From: Microglena sp. YARC
Lineage: Eukaryota > Chlorophyta > Chlorophyceae > Chlamydomonadales > Chlamydomonadaceae
DNA length: 64,000 nt
NCBI GenBank assembly: GCA_022414725.1
Contig: CM039466.1
Coordinates: forward strand, 34,418,006-34,482,005
Reading direction: 5' to 3'
Below are positions 54,079 through 64,000 of this stretch, piece by piece. Under the pieces are notes generated by a model. It ran no database searches, had not been told where the DNA came from, and was given only the letters and a program-made list of their open reading frames with translations. The stretch's first letter is position 1. Every line of letters begins with the position of its first letter. The translations under genes and the position numbers were made by a program.

Positions 54079-57000
54079 GAATCGGCCGGTCAGGTATTGA
54101 CAACCCTGATCGTGTACTTAGCGGCGATAAAGTAGTAGTAGTCGAGCCACTTGAGCTCTTGTTACAAGTTCAAGAGGAACTGTTTTCTAACTTGGGCTTA
54201 ACCCCAACCATTGATGTAACTTCTACTAATGCCTTGTCGTCCCCTTGTCCACTGAAGTTCTCTACGGAGTTTGGCATGCGTGTCTCCATCGCAAACGAGT
54301 TCATATACGCTCACCCCATTCCGGAAGACGTCGTGTCGGTGTTAGAACACTATTGGGAATGCAAAAACGATTCACCCTTCGACACATCCGGTATGTTCAT
54401 CCTCCCAAAAAACGCAAGTAACGATAAACATGTCTCCAGTCTCCTACAAGGTATGGAGTTATTCAAGGAGTATCAATCGTGCGATCACCATATGAAACCC
54501 CGCCCCAAGGGGTCACCTTCGAATAAAGTCGCCATCCAAGTATGGTATGACCCCTCCGACTCCGAACGGGCCGTCCAAATCAAAAAGGATTGGCATGCGA
54601 TCAACGACGTGACCAAGGCAGTATACTTTGGCCCCGCACCTGAGGAGGGCATCCCCAGTCCGGTTGAAACCCGTCGAAAAAAACACTGGTGGTCGGAGGC
54701 ATTGGATCCCAAAGTTCGCGAAAAACAAATCGCTGCCAGACGGTCAACGAAGTGCATCCGTCGCAATCACGCGCAACGAAATACGAATTCTTCCCCCGTG
54801 CTCATGACGCGAGCCAATCGGGTATACGAAGTCAACTCCGCTGCTGCCCCCGATATGCTATTCAACGCCCGATCAGGAGCGAAGCAATTACTCACATTGG
54901 CAGACTCCGGCGCGACAGGTTGTCTTATGGAAAAGCAAACGGCTGAGGATCTCGGTTTGCACATCCGCCCTTGGGAAAACGAACGCGACGGATTCACTTG
55001 CGCTAACGACGGGATTATCAAAAATCCGCGGGACGGTCTCGCTCCCTATACACATACAACGATATGTTGGCAAAGTGTTCGCCCATGTCGTCGACAAACT
55101 TCCCGGAGGATTAGACCTAATCCTCGGATCCGAATGGAAGCGCGACGAAAAGGCCGTCCTAGACTACGATCGCATGACATTGTCGCTCAAACGGTACGGC
55201 TGCTGTTTGACACCTATAAACAGGCAGCGGGACGAAACGGCTCATTCCTTCTTCACTATGGCACTTTCGGGCAAGTCGACTGACGACCCAGTCATTACTG
55301 GTCGCAAGGCAGCAAAGCTTTTGAAAGCTGGCGCTAACCATGTCATGGTCAATGTCCGCAAATCCCGAGCGGATTTACCGGCGTCTAACGTAACTGCCGA
55401 TGAACGGGCGAAATTGCTGACAAAATTACTGCCTTCCGACGGGCCTTTACCTGGTCCCCCGGTGGCAAGCATGGATTTCGAAAATTGGATCCGCGACAAC
55501 ATACTGGACCACGACGATAAAACACTCATCTCGGCCAGCGACCTGCGCGCTCTCCTATGGCAGTATCGCAAAGTCTTCAACAATTTGCCTATGGGGACTC
55601 CTAACCATCGAGTTATACCTCACGTCATCAAAACGCAAGACAATGCTTACGCGCCATATCGCAGAAATCGTCGCATGAGTCCAGCCGAGACTTTACTATG
55701 TGAGGAATACGTCTCCGACCTGTTGCAGCAAGGATTCATCGCCCCGAGCTCGTCCCCGTACGGTGCGCCAATTATGATCATAGCGAAACCGGGTGGAACG
55801 GGATACCGTGTTGTTTGCGATTGGCGAGCACTCAACAACATCACGATTAAAAATAGGTATCCCCTTCCCCGTATCGATGAGACCATTGATCGTCTAGGTG
55901 GAGCTACTTTGTTCAGTTCCCTAGACCTCACGTCTGGTTATTACCAAATACGAATTTCGGACGAGGACGCGCCGAAGACTGCGTTCACTACCCCGATGGG
56001 TCAGTTTGAATTTAAAGTCCTTGGGATGGGTTTGGCGAACGCGCCGGCCACATTCCAAGCGGTCATGAACCAAATATTCGCGCCCTACTTGCACAAGTTC
56101 GTCGTGGTCTACTTAGACGATATCTTGGTTTACGGACGCACTCCGGCGGAGCACTTGGCCAACTTGGCCACGGTTCTCCAGGTCCTCCAGGACAACGAAT
56201 TATACGCGAAACTCTCCAAATGTTCCTTCAACAAAACGGAAGTTAAATTCCTGCCCCAGTGGGTCATTACATTGGACGCGACGGAATCAAAGTTGATCCA
56301 CGCAAGGTTAGCACAGTCCGTGACTGGCCTACTCCGAAAACGGCGAAAGAGATCGGCTCATTCCTCGGGTTGTGCAATTATTTTCGCAAATTTATCCAAG
56401 GCTATTCGTCTCTCGCTGCCCCGCTTCAAACCTTGTCTAACATCAAGGGTGAACTAGGTTCCTTGTTCAAAGAAGAACATCTCGTCTCATTCAAAGGCCT
56501 CAAGGAAGCTTTGCTATCCGCTCCAGTCCTCGCGCTGCCGGATTTCAGCAAACCTTTCGAAGTCATTACCGACGCATCTTTGCTCGGTACCGGCGCGGTG
56601 CTCTTGCAAGATAAACACCCCATCGCCTTCGCCAGCAAGAAGTATATCCCAGCGGAGCTGAACTATACTACGACGGAACAAGAGATGCTAGCAATCGTTC
56701 ACGCGTTGACCGAGTGGCGATGCTACCTCGAAGGTTCCCACATGACATTGGTCACTGACCACAATCCGCTCACGTATTTTGACACCAAGGCTGTCCTTTC
56801 ACGACGCATGGGCTGATGGCAGGAGGACCTAGCGCCCTTCAGCTATACTTGGGAGTATCGCGCGGGTCGCAATAATATGGCAGACCCGGTCAGTCGCAAT
56901 TCCAACCTCTCTGCCCCCGCCGACGTCGCGGTTGCGCACCAGCTGTTGGTCTTCTCTCTCTTGGTCAGCGAATGCCGGCCTCGATCAAAGAAGCGACGTC

Positions 57001-58781
57001 CTATTGCAGTCGGTCCCGCGGTCGTTGACATCCTTCCCCGCCCACCGACTGTCCTCCCCGTACCTTCGGTTCCGGTCAAAGAAACACGACGACGCAGTCG
57101 GCATACGCCCGCTGCGTCGACTCCCTCCTCTTCGTCAATCATGGATCGAATTTTGGCTGGATACAAACTGGACTCGAACTTCACGCCGGGCTGCAAGCGC
57201 CTCCGCGATAAGTTTTCCAGAAACGGTTACTGGTTCAAGAAAAACAAGTACGGACGCGAGTTTTTGTGTGTCCCCCTCGACGCAGCCCTTCGCTTGGATA
57301 TTATCCGCGAAGCTCACGACCCTATTTACATGGGCCATTGCGGCCGCACCAAGACATTGGAGCTGGTCACCCGCACTTTTACTTGGGCCAAAGTCACGGC
57401 GGACGTTACTGCCTTCGTCCAACAATGCCATAAGTGCCAAACGAACAAGCCCGGAAACGCAAAGCCTAACGGTACCATGGTTCCCGTGGAAATTCCTGAG
57501 AAATTCTGGGAATGTGTCTCCACAGACCTCATTACGGCGCTTCCGCCAACGTCTTCTGGCCATGACGCCATCGCTGTATTCGTCGACAAACTGTCGAAAA
57601 TGGTTCATGTCGAACCGTGTCATACTACGATAAACGCAGAGGAATTCGCTTCCCTATACCTCAATCGCGTCATCCGCTATCATGGTATCCCAAAGAAACT
57701 CCTCAGTGATCGCGATGCGCGATTCACAGGGCATTTCGGCGTGGCTCTCCATCGATTAATGGGCACGCGACAAGCGTTCTCGACTGCGTTTCATCCTCAA
57801 ACTGACGGTCAAACGGAACGCATGAACCGAGTCATCGAGGACATGATTCGCCACTACGTGGGGCCGTACCACGACAATTGGGATAAGTCCTTGGCGCTTG
57901 TGGAATTTGCAATCAACAATTCCTTCCAAGAGTCCATTCAAAACACCCCATTTCGGGCGTACCTTGGTTACGACCCTACGACGCCGCTAAAGGCTGAGGT
58001 CGAATCAAAATGTCCAGCTGCCAACAATTGGTGGGCCGATCACATTGAACGACAAGATCAGTGCAAGGCATGCAAGCACGCCGCTCAAGATCGGCAGAAA
58101 GCCCATTACGATAAGCGACGAACGGAGGTTTTCTTCAACCTTGGTGATAAAGTTCTCTTGTCCACCCGCAATATGAAGTTCAAAGCAACAGGTAAACCAA
58201 AATTTACGCCTTGTTTTGTTGGCCCCTATACGATTACGGAATGCATTGGTCCACGCGACGAGATCACCGGAGTCGTACGGCAAGTCACGGCGTGCCGCTT
58301 GGCTTTGCCCAAGATGATGCGTATCCACCCCGTGTTTCACGTGGGTTTGATCAAGCATTGGCGCTCCGATGGCGTTGTCCATGTTGGACAACCGCTTGAG
58401 TTCGACTCCGACGGCGCTCCAATTTGGAATATCCAATGCATCATGCGCGAGAAATCGCGTGTCATAGGCACATCCAGCAAACGACGTCTCGAATACTTGG
58501 TCCGATGGCAAGACTTCGGAATAGAGCAAGACACTTGGGAACTCGCCAAGGCGGTCAAGAAAAGTGCCCCCTCACGTCGTCGATGCATGGAAATCACGTG
58601 TTACGCCCGTTGTGTCCCAACGTACGTCAAAAAAACGGGCCCATCACCAACCCATCGCACTCGACGCATACGATACGGCGGTCAGATTGCTTTATTCATA
58701 AAGCTATCTTTCCCGGAGTACTCAAAAGGGATGTTAAATGGTTCTCTCCGAAACCAACTTGATTCATCAAGTATATTTTGA
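54069..58781 (+). pseudogene. Gypsy pol (protease, RT, RNase H, integrase, chromodomain), two frameshifts and one stop
   Basis: The pol frame overlaps the gag end by 10 bases in a different phase, as expected for ribosomal frameshifting. Protease has TLADSGATGCLM. The frame shifts near 55,035. RT then has RRNRRMSPAE, SSPYGAPIMIIAKPGG, LPRIDETIDRLGG and VYLDDILVYG. A second shift near 56,255 leads to GHYIGRDGIKVDPRK and RNase H (VITDASLLGTGAVLLQ). A TGA at 56,814-56,816 lies just before WQEDLAPFSYTWEY; it could be a CGA-to-TGA change. Integrase has an HHCC finger (CHKCQTNKPGN), DLITALPPT and FHPQTDGQTERMNRV. The C-terminal YLVRWQDFGIEQDTWE is a chromodomain, placing it among chromoviruses. Confidence 0.94.
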
Positions 58782-58861
58782 GCACGGCACATACGACTAC
58801 GACTACGCATGGTATTCACATCCCACCTTTATTACAGTCAGATGCGGGGTCCGCATCTCTT

Positions 58862-58876
58862 CTGGAGGGGGGGGAG
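58862..58876 (+). promoter_or_regulatory. Gypsy polypurine tract
   Basis: The purine run GGAGGGGGGGGAG lies directly upstream of the 3' LTR start TGTAACGG. Confidence 0.85.
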
Positions 58877-59221
58877 TGTAACGGTACAGAACCCTTCACG
58901 GGTACTCTGGCCTTCCAGAAAGGCATACGGGTACACCTTACCCGTAAGCCACGTGACGAACGCACATGATACAGTACCATACCCATGTACTGCCTCATCT
59001 CTCACAACGCACCCGTTGCGTACATAGACACGAGCTACTCGGGACGAACCCTTCTACTCCTTCACGAAGACGTTCTTCTCGATCAACTCTACATCCCCTA
59101 CATAGGTAACACCCTACTGTTCTGCTAGCTTACGCATATCGACTACACATAAACATACATCACATAGACTGTTCCACTAGATTTACCCCCCAGGCTGCTG
59201 AGTGCATCCTGAGCTGTTACA
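58877..59221 (+). repeat. Gypsy 3' LTR (345 bp)
   Basis: Intact copy TGTAACGG to GTTACA. It shows the uninterrupted sequence of the site where copia-2 entered the 5' LTR. Confidence 0.95.
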
Positions 59222-59720
59222 CCTGTATGTCCTTGGGCGTGACCGTCACGCGCTTGGCGTGAATCGCGCAGCGGTTCGTGTCCTCGAAGAGTCCCACCCA
59301 GTAGGCCTCTGCAGCAGAATCCTGCAAAGCTAGAATGGCGGAGGCCTGGAGGCGGAAGGCGACATCTGACGGATTTCCCGCAACGCCACAGTGCCAGGCC
59401 TGCATTGGAAATGTGAGCAATATCAAACAGCTTTCGCACGCAAAGACAATTAAACCCGGCCGCTTAGGCGCGCAGCCCACTACTACAAAAGCAGCAACAA
59501 GCCGCATCATCGATTTTCACGCGAGAGCCACCCCCACCCCCTCAATTTGATTGCCTATGGTGTTGTGCCGCATTTAACATTGCGAGATACTCACCTGTAG
59601 CGATGGGGCTTCTTCACGGGACATTTAGCTGACACACTCTTACCTTGCTTCTTCTTCGCTAATTGATGCTTTGGGGGCTTGCCGCCCGTGGACTTACGAG
59701 CGGCCTGTTTGGTACGCGCC
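59222..59720 (-). pseudogene. Histone H3 gene remnant with GT-AG intron, internal deletion and gypsy insertion
   Basis: On the minus strand the exon 59,595-59,720 encodes an H3 tail: [20 protein letters not shown], then a divergent lysine-rich segment and VKKPHRYR. An intron follows (59,400-59,594) with donor CAG|GTGAGT and acceptor AATGCAG, in a phase that exactly joins HRYR to [11 protein letters not shown]. The next exon then jumps, in another frame, to [19 protein letters not shown] and [16 protein letters not shown]. About 30 residues (alpha-N and the start of the alpha-2 region) are missing, so the frame is broken. The gypsy element splits it after PKDIQ, and the C-terminal LARRIRGERA is not seen on the other side (42,700-42,787). 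No ATG exon was found; an AG acceptor lies just before ARTKQ. It is probably a host gene remnant. Confidence 0.85.
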
Positions 59721-59972
59721 CTACCAGCAATCAGGTAGATAGAAGAGCAACAAGATAAAGCAAGTGGTCAGATCTGTGGTACTTATTCAGTGCGTTTTAT
59801 GCAACGAGGGTTTCGTGGTTTCCTCGCACGCGCTTGGTGGTACGTGTAAGGGTTTCCAGCCAGTTTCAGTGATACCACAGATCCTGCGGCGAAGCATTTT
59901 GCTCAAGCTACGCAAGTTTCGGGGGTTCGATTCCCCTCAAGGTCATCCTGAGCGTTGCAAGTCGTTTTCATC
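59721..59972. other. Upstream flank of the H3 remnant
   Basis: No gene. A B-box-like GGTTCGATTCCCC at about 59,930 has no complete tRNA fold around it. Confidence 0.4.
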
Positions 59973-60176
59973 GTGACTGTTTACAGACCATTATTTACAG
60001 GCCAGGTTGCCAGCCACCACGGTAAAAGCTCTGTACCCCAGGACTTACATACTTTTTACAGTCCTTTTACAAACCGTGAGTCCCCTCTGTCATTTACAGA
60101 CCTCGTTACAGACCATTTACATAGGGAACTATGTAAATGGTCTGTAACGAGGTCTGCCAAAGTCGGTAAAGGGCCC
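59973..60176. mobile_element. CTGTAA-rich TIR element remnant, copy 2, with 28-bp perfect hairpin
   Basis: Ends GTCGGTAAAGGGCCC, the inverse of the start of the copy at 31,655. It contains many TTACAGACC motifs. Arms 60,097-60,124 and 60,129-60,156 are perfectly complementary over 28 bp with loop GGAA. Confidence 0.6.
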
Positions 60177-60760
60177 TAATATTGATAGTGTATGAGTGGC
60201 CCCGGCCCCGTCTGCACACACTGATGATGACTGCATGTCCACATCTGCTCACTCTGCCCCAACAACACATGCACCTGCAGATCCTGCTAATGCTCACTTG
60301 CATGGGGGGAACCTCACTACCTATGCAAGTACATCCACTACACCAACCTCGTCATCACCAGATGACGTGCTATTACCTTCACAGCTTGCCATCCTGCCAT
60401 CCACGCCACTAGAGTGCTGACCCCATCAATGACAACTGATAGGGATGACAAATCCACACTCATACACCCTTCACCACCTGTCCCACCACTTCCTCCTGAA
60501 GATGACAAGGAACAGATTAGTGTCCACGTCACCCGCAGTATTGCACCCATCGTTGCATATTCACTTGCACTACCACCAACTCCCACTGATCATAGCACTG
60601 GCTTTCCCCACATCTTCACCACATCTGCCCTCCACAGCATGCTGTCCCTGCCCCACCCTTCCTACTACAATAGGAACTACAAGGCTCTGCGCCTCCCTAT
60701 GGGCATTGGGTAAATGCTGACTTCATTTAGAGGGAAGGGGAGGAATATCGAATGGGGATG
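60177..60760 (+). pseudogene. Decayed coding sequence, proline/serine/threonine-rich
   Basis: Two overlapping frames read PAPSAHTDDDCMSTSAHSAP and then PPVPPLPPEDDKEQISVHV with ALPPTPTDHSTGFPHI, ending YYNRNYKALRLPMGIG. The composition resembles a retroelement linker. It lies upstream of the LTR at 62,414 and may be the 3' coding part of that element. No catalytic motif is seen. Confidence 0.3.
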
Positions 60761-62413
60761 TAATGATCTGAGTATCTGTACTGATCTGAGTGACCGATCT
60801 TCAGAACGTTGATCAAATCTGATCTGTATGATCTGTAGAAGGCACTCATCTGCCGTGATCTGAGTGATGTACCACTCTGATCAATGAACCAGATTGATAA
60901 TGATCTGTATATTGTTGCTCTGATCTAACGCAATCATGACTGATCATTTTCTTCAATTTACATTGCATATGAAATAATAAGTGACTCCATATATGCACAT
61001 GCATTTGTGCACTGACCTCTAAGGTGACTAATGTAGTAATGATCTGATCTGACCTGGCGATCTGTTATGATCTGATCATGGTGCATTCTCATGTACTGAT
61101 GTTTGTATATGCACTGTTGCACAAATGTAGTGACGTACAAATGTACAATCATGCAACCACTCACTGAAGTATGTGCCTAGATGTACTGCAATGCATTAGT
61201 GTATTGCCCATGCTGTGAGTGAGCGGTACCCTCGCTGAATGGGGGGAATGCATTGATCTGATAATCTCATGCTGCACTGATCTGATCTGCACACTGATCT
61301 GCCCCTATCGCAGTACCACTGTTTTATGTGCACTCACCACGCAATGATTACATTGACCTTCATTCGCATGCAGATCCCCAGAAAATGAGCGATACCCTCA
61401 CTTCCTAAAGTAAATCTGCATGTCACACAATTGTCTTTGAACTGATCTGCAGCCACCCTAATAGACAGCTTCCCTGATCTGCAGCCATCCTGGTCTGCAG
61501 CCATCCTAGTCCTGGCAGCTCCCGATAGAGTCCGATTGATTACCCAGCAGCTCCCTAGAAGTACGCAAATGACCTGCAGTTTCCCAGCAGGCCCTACAAG
61601 CTCTTTAGCTTGTCACAAGCTCCTAGCAACATGGCATCCAAGCTACCGACCCTGGATGACTTCCCAGCACTTGTTTTAAGGTGCACCAGCCTGCTTGTCA
61701 TTCATTTTTAATAGGAATGAACACTTTAGGAATTTAAATCCTGTTCTGCCATGTACTAACACAGCAGTTTGACTAGTTTTCTTGCCACCACTGGCGCCTC
61801 TAGTGACATGCTGTTTTCAAATCTGATTTCTCAGCATGTACCTCCCCTTTGGAAGACATAGATATTTACTGTCAAGCCCACCTTATATCTTATAAATGAT
61901 ACTGGAAGTATCTCATCATATCCTTCCATCTGGACTGATAGTTATGAGCTAGCGGGGGATGTCTACCTTAAGTTATTTCTCATAATGTCATCCGTAATTT
62001 GTGGATTCATTAAGAGCTCCCAAATTATGGGGGGAATAGTATGCTAATCTTATGTATTTCTCTTGACTTCTGATTCCTGGCAACTTCACAAGTTGAAACC
62101 CAGTCCTCTTAGTTGACAAGGCCTTATGGCTGCACCTTCCTGGCAGCTTCACAGCTGGAATCCAGTCTTATCTAGATAATAGATGATAGCCAAACTGTAT
62201 TGCTCTTGCCCCTTTTTCCTCTCCTGAATGTACTTGCATATGTCCCCAAGAGACAAGTATCATTCCTTGATGATGAACACTGGCCAGCCAGAGCTTATGC
62301 CCTTGTGCTCCCTTATGCACCAGCTATTTCTTTTCACTCTAGCTTCCCTTTTCTTTTAAACCTCCTAATTCCAGGAATTCTTCTAAATGAAGAATACCAG
62401 GAATTGGGGGGGG
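60761..62413. other. Non-coding, TGATCTG-rich then AT-rich; probable retroelement 3' region
   Basis: From about 60,760 to 61,500 TGATCTG/GATCTGAT motifs recur many times without fixed period. The remainder has no gene. It ends with the purine tract GGAATTGGGGGGGG directly before the LTR start, as in a retroelement 3' end. Confidence 0.45.
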
Positions 62414-62660
62414 TGTTATAGACCGATTCTCCCGGTCCAGCTAGAGTGTCTTAGTGCGCCAGGCTCTCCGCCTGGAAGCTTCCGCTGTAGTGCCTCTACC
62501 CGATAGGGCCAGCACCCAGCGGCGGCAGTACCCTAAGGTACTGTCCCCTTTCCCTTCTTATACCTACCATGTCGCCTGACATGGTATCACGCTTGTAAGC
62601 TTATGCCCTAGTCCATTCCCTATGTCAGTACTTACGATATAGCACTCCGGAAAGCTAAAG
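62414..62660 (+). repeat. LTR of a third retroelement family (near complete)
   Basis: Begins TGTTATAGACCG after a polypurine tract. It shares its 5' part with 24,303-24,380 and its 3' part with 29,722-29,888. Its end is truncated at a C-run and a CA repeat that lead into the next element. Confidence 0.7.
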
Positions 62661-62683
62661 CCCCCCCCCCCACACACACACAC

Positions 62684-63158
62684 GTTTGGGTTATGATTAT
62701 GGTTATGTCGCACACTTGTTGTTCGTTGTTTCTGTTGCGATACATTTCGCCGCATTTCTTTCAGCCGCACTTGTTTTCGAAACCGTCCTCGCTTTCGCGC
62801 CATCTGTTATATTCACTGCGCTGTATGTATGGAGGGGTCCGATCTGGATGGGCCGCCACCTGCAGATCCACGCCAGCATGAGATGCAGCAGCAGCGTGAT
62901 ACGCAGTACGAGGAGACGCAGTTTTCGCCTTCCTCACATTATCGCCAGAGCCTGCTTGATCTGAGCGCTCCTGCTGCTGATCGGCAATTCAAATTGTTCA
63001 AACTTTTCCAACTAACAAGAAGCTCTGGAATGCCGTCTGAACGAAATTCACGGGTTTGGGCGGGTTTGAGCTAACCTCCGCTCGGCTAACTCCCTCTGAC
63101 GCGGCAGGTTAACGTCAAACCAAACCCAAACCCAAACCTGTCCCGTATTAACGACCTC
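62684..63158. mobile_element. TIR-type repeat, copy 2 (inverse of 23,554-24,040)
   Basis: Starts at CGTTTGGGTTATGATTATGG and ends AACGACCTC followed by TGA. A frame from ATG 62,829 encodes MEGSDLDGPPPADPRQHEMQ, SSHYRQSLLDLSAPAA and RSSGMPSERNS, matching the broken frame in copy 1. Conservation of this peptide between copies suggests a real transposon exon. The family is unknown; TAA-like flanks hint at PIF/Harbinger. Confidence 0.6.
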
Positions 63159-63271
63159 TGAACGACCACTTATAGCGGTTTTCACTTATGTTGTCCCAAC
63201 CCCCGAAAACAGCTGTGTACCTGTATGTGTAGCTATGTAGCTCTTTTTCAAATACGACTTCCTTCCCGGTC

Positions 63272-63565
63272 TCAACCCAGTTTCTTCCTCCGCGCTGCGC
63301 CCTGAATACGAAAATTGTGCGCATAAATGACTTCCTCACCATCGTTATCTTTTCTGACACGTGTGCCGCGAGGCAAGCGCACAGCCTCGGCTGTGCTCGG
63401 ACCCGAGGTAGATCTTACTGGCCCCCTTGCTCGGGCTTCTTCCTCGGCTCCTGGCACTCGCGGCAGGAGTGCCCGATTGAATACGATTTTGCAGACTAGA
63501 CCGGCCTCTCGCAGGGCTCTGCAGACATCTACCTCGGTCCATTCCTGAAACAGCTGCTCAGTCAT
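63272..63565 (-). CDS. Hypothetical protein, 97 aa
   Basis: ATG 63,565 (MTEQLFQEWTEVDVCRALRE, then AGLVCKIVFNRALLPRVPG), ending EEVIYAHNFRIQGAARRKKL plus G. The composition is protein-like, with an N-terminal helical part and a basic C-terminus. The frame extends upstream through a low-complexity TG repeat, which I exclude. No family is recognised; it may be one exon of a transposon gene. Confidence 0.35.
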   Translation of the reverse strand: MTEQLFQEWTEVDVCRALREAGLVCKIVFNRALLPRVPGAEEEARARGPVRSTSGPSTAEAVRLPRGTRVRKDNDGEEVIYAHNFRIQGAARRKKLG

Positions 63566-64000
63566 GCTGGCGGCGATAACTGTGAGAAATGCAGAGAGTG
63601 GGCAAAGGGAGGGAGAGGGAGCGCGAGCGATGGGGGGGGGGGGAGGGGGGGATGTGCAAGTGCATGCATGTATGTGCATGTTTGCATGTGTGTATGTGCA
63701 TGTGTGCATGTGTGTAAGTGCATGTGTGCATGTACGTTTGTGCACATATGTACATGTATGTGTTTTGAACCATACATTGGTTGGCTTGGGTCGACCCACA
63801 TATGCAATAATTGTCTCCCTTGGTAGCTGACATCCTGGGGCTGAAATTTGTACATCAACACCCAACAACCTTCACTGAATATGCATACAACTAAATATGC
63901 ATGCAAAGCTGACTCCTAGTCCACCTGGAGCTACAGGAGCACTCTAGTGGAGCAGCATGGCCTCACTCAGAATGCACCAGCATGCAACCCTAGTTCTAAC
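63566..64000. other. Non-coding, with TGCATGTG-type repeat
   Basis: Holds a G-rich run (63,631-63,650) and an imperfect TGCATGTGTGTATG repeat (about 63,655-63,760). No gene is seen. Confidence 0.6.

Larger units (their letters stand above)
42788..59221 (+). mobile_element. Ty3/gypsy chromovirus, with copia element nested in its 5' LTR
   Basis: The LTRs start TGTAACGG and end GTTACA. The 3' LTR is 58,877-59,221 (345 bp). The 5' LTR is split into 42,788-42,807 and 49,439-49,763 by copia-2; excluding that element and its duplicated CCCTT it is also 345 bp. The 5-bp target duplication CCTGT is at 42,783-42,787 and 59,222-59,226. The order is primer site, gag, protease, RT, RNase H, integrase, chromodomain, polypurine tract. 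The coding region has three frameshifts and one stop, so it is defective. It inserted into a histone H3 gene remnant. Confidence 0.96.

Noticed and set aside
59880..59965. Possible tRNA at GGTTCGATTCCCC
   Set aside because: Only a B-box/T-arm-like sequence is present; no acceptor or anticodon stems could be paired.
63566..63868. N-terminal extension of the 63,272-63,565 ORF
   Set aside because: It is translated from a TGCATGTG repeat and a G-run; the ATG at 63,565 is the more plausible start.

Overview
The window reads as a piece of a nuclear genome from a TE-rich eukaryote, most likely an alga or other photosynthetic protist. This placement is an inference. It rests on a giant-virus gene block, copia and chromovirus-type gypsy LTR retrotransposons, a CACTA transposon, a histone H3 gene remnant with a GT-AG intron, and a short CCCTAAA-like telomeric run. 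I cannot name the species.

Region 1 (about 500-14,800) is a block of tightly packed intronless genes of nucleocytoplasmic large DNA virus (NCLDV, Nucleocytoviricota) type. It holds a VLTF3-like late transcription factor, a TFIIB-like factor, a type IIA DNA topoisomerase, a SLATT-like two-TM protein, several other membrane proteins, and a proline-rich protein carrying perfect RNA polymerase II CTD heptads. A tRNA-Ile(UAU) gene lies at its right edge. At least four genes are broken by frameshifts or in-frame stops, so this looks like an endogenised, decaying viral insertion, unless assembly errors explain the breaks. An F-box/ankyrin gene (15,422-16,372) and a 99.6% identical 519-bp partial duplicate follow.

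Region 2 (about 18,200-31,850) is a graveyard of DNA transposons and simple repeats. It includes a 288-bp near-perfect palindrome, two inverted copies of one TIR element, a 763-bp TIR element with TA target duplication, a 4.47-kb non-autonomous CACTA element (24,486-28,956, TSD AGT) filled with minisatellites, and scattered LTR fragments of a third retroelement family.

Region 3 (31,856-59,226) is a nested structure. A 166-bp satellite array (to about 42,660) is interrupted by a complete copia element (32,001-38,910, minus strand, TSD TGGGC). Immediately beyond the array a chromodomain gypsy element (42,788-59,221, TSD CCTGT) has inserted into a histone H3 gene remnant. A second copia element (42,808-49,433, TSD CCCTT) has in turn inserted into the gypsy 5' LTR. 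Both copia elements place gag and pol in one frame separated by a single stop codon at the homologous place.

Region 4 (59,222-64,000) holds the rest of the H3 remnant, a hairpin-bearing CTGTAA-rich element, decayed retroelement coding sequence, an LTR copy, and an inverted copy of a repeat also present at 23,554-24,040. The viral block is the only part that looks like a functional gene set: transcription factors, a topoisomerase and virion-type membrane proteins. The rest is mobile DNA and its debris.
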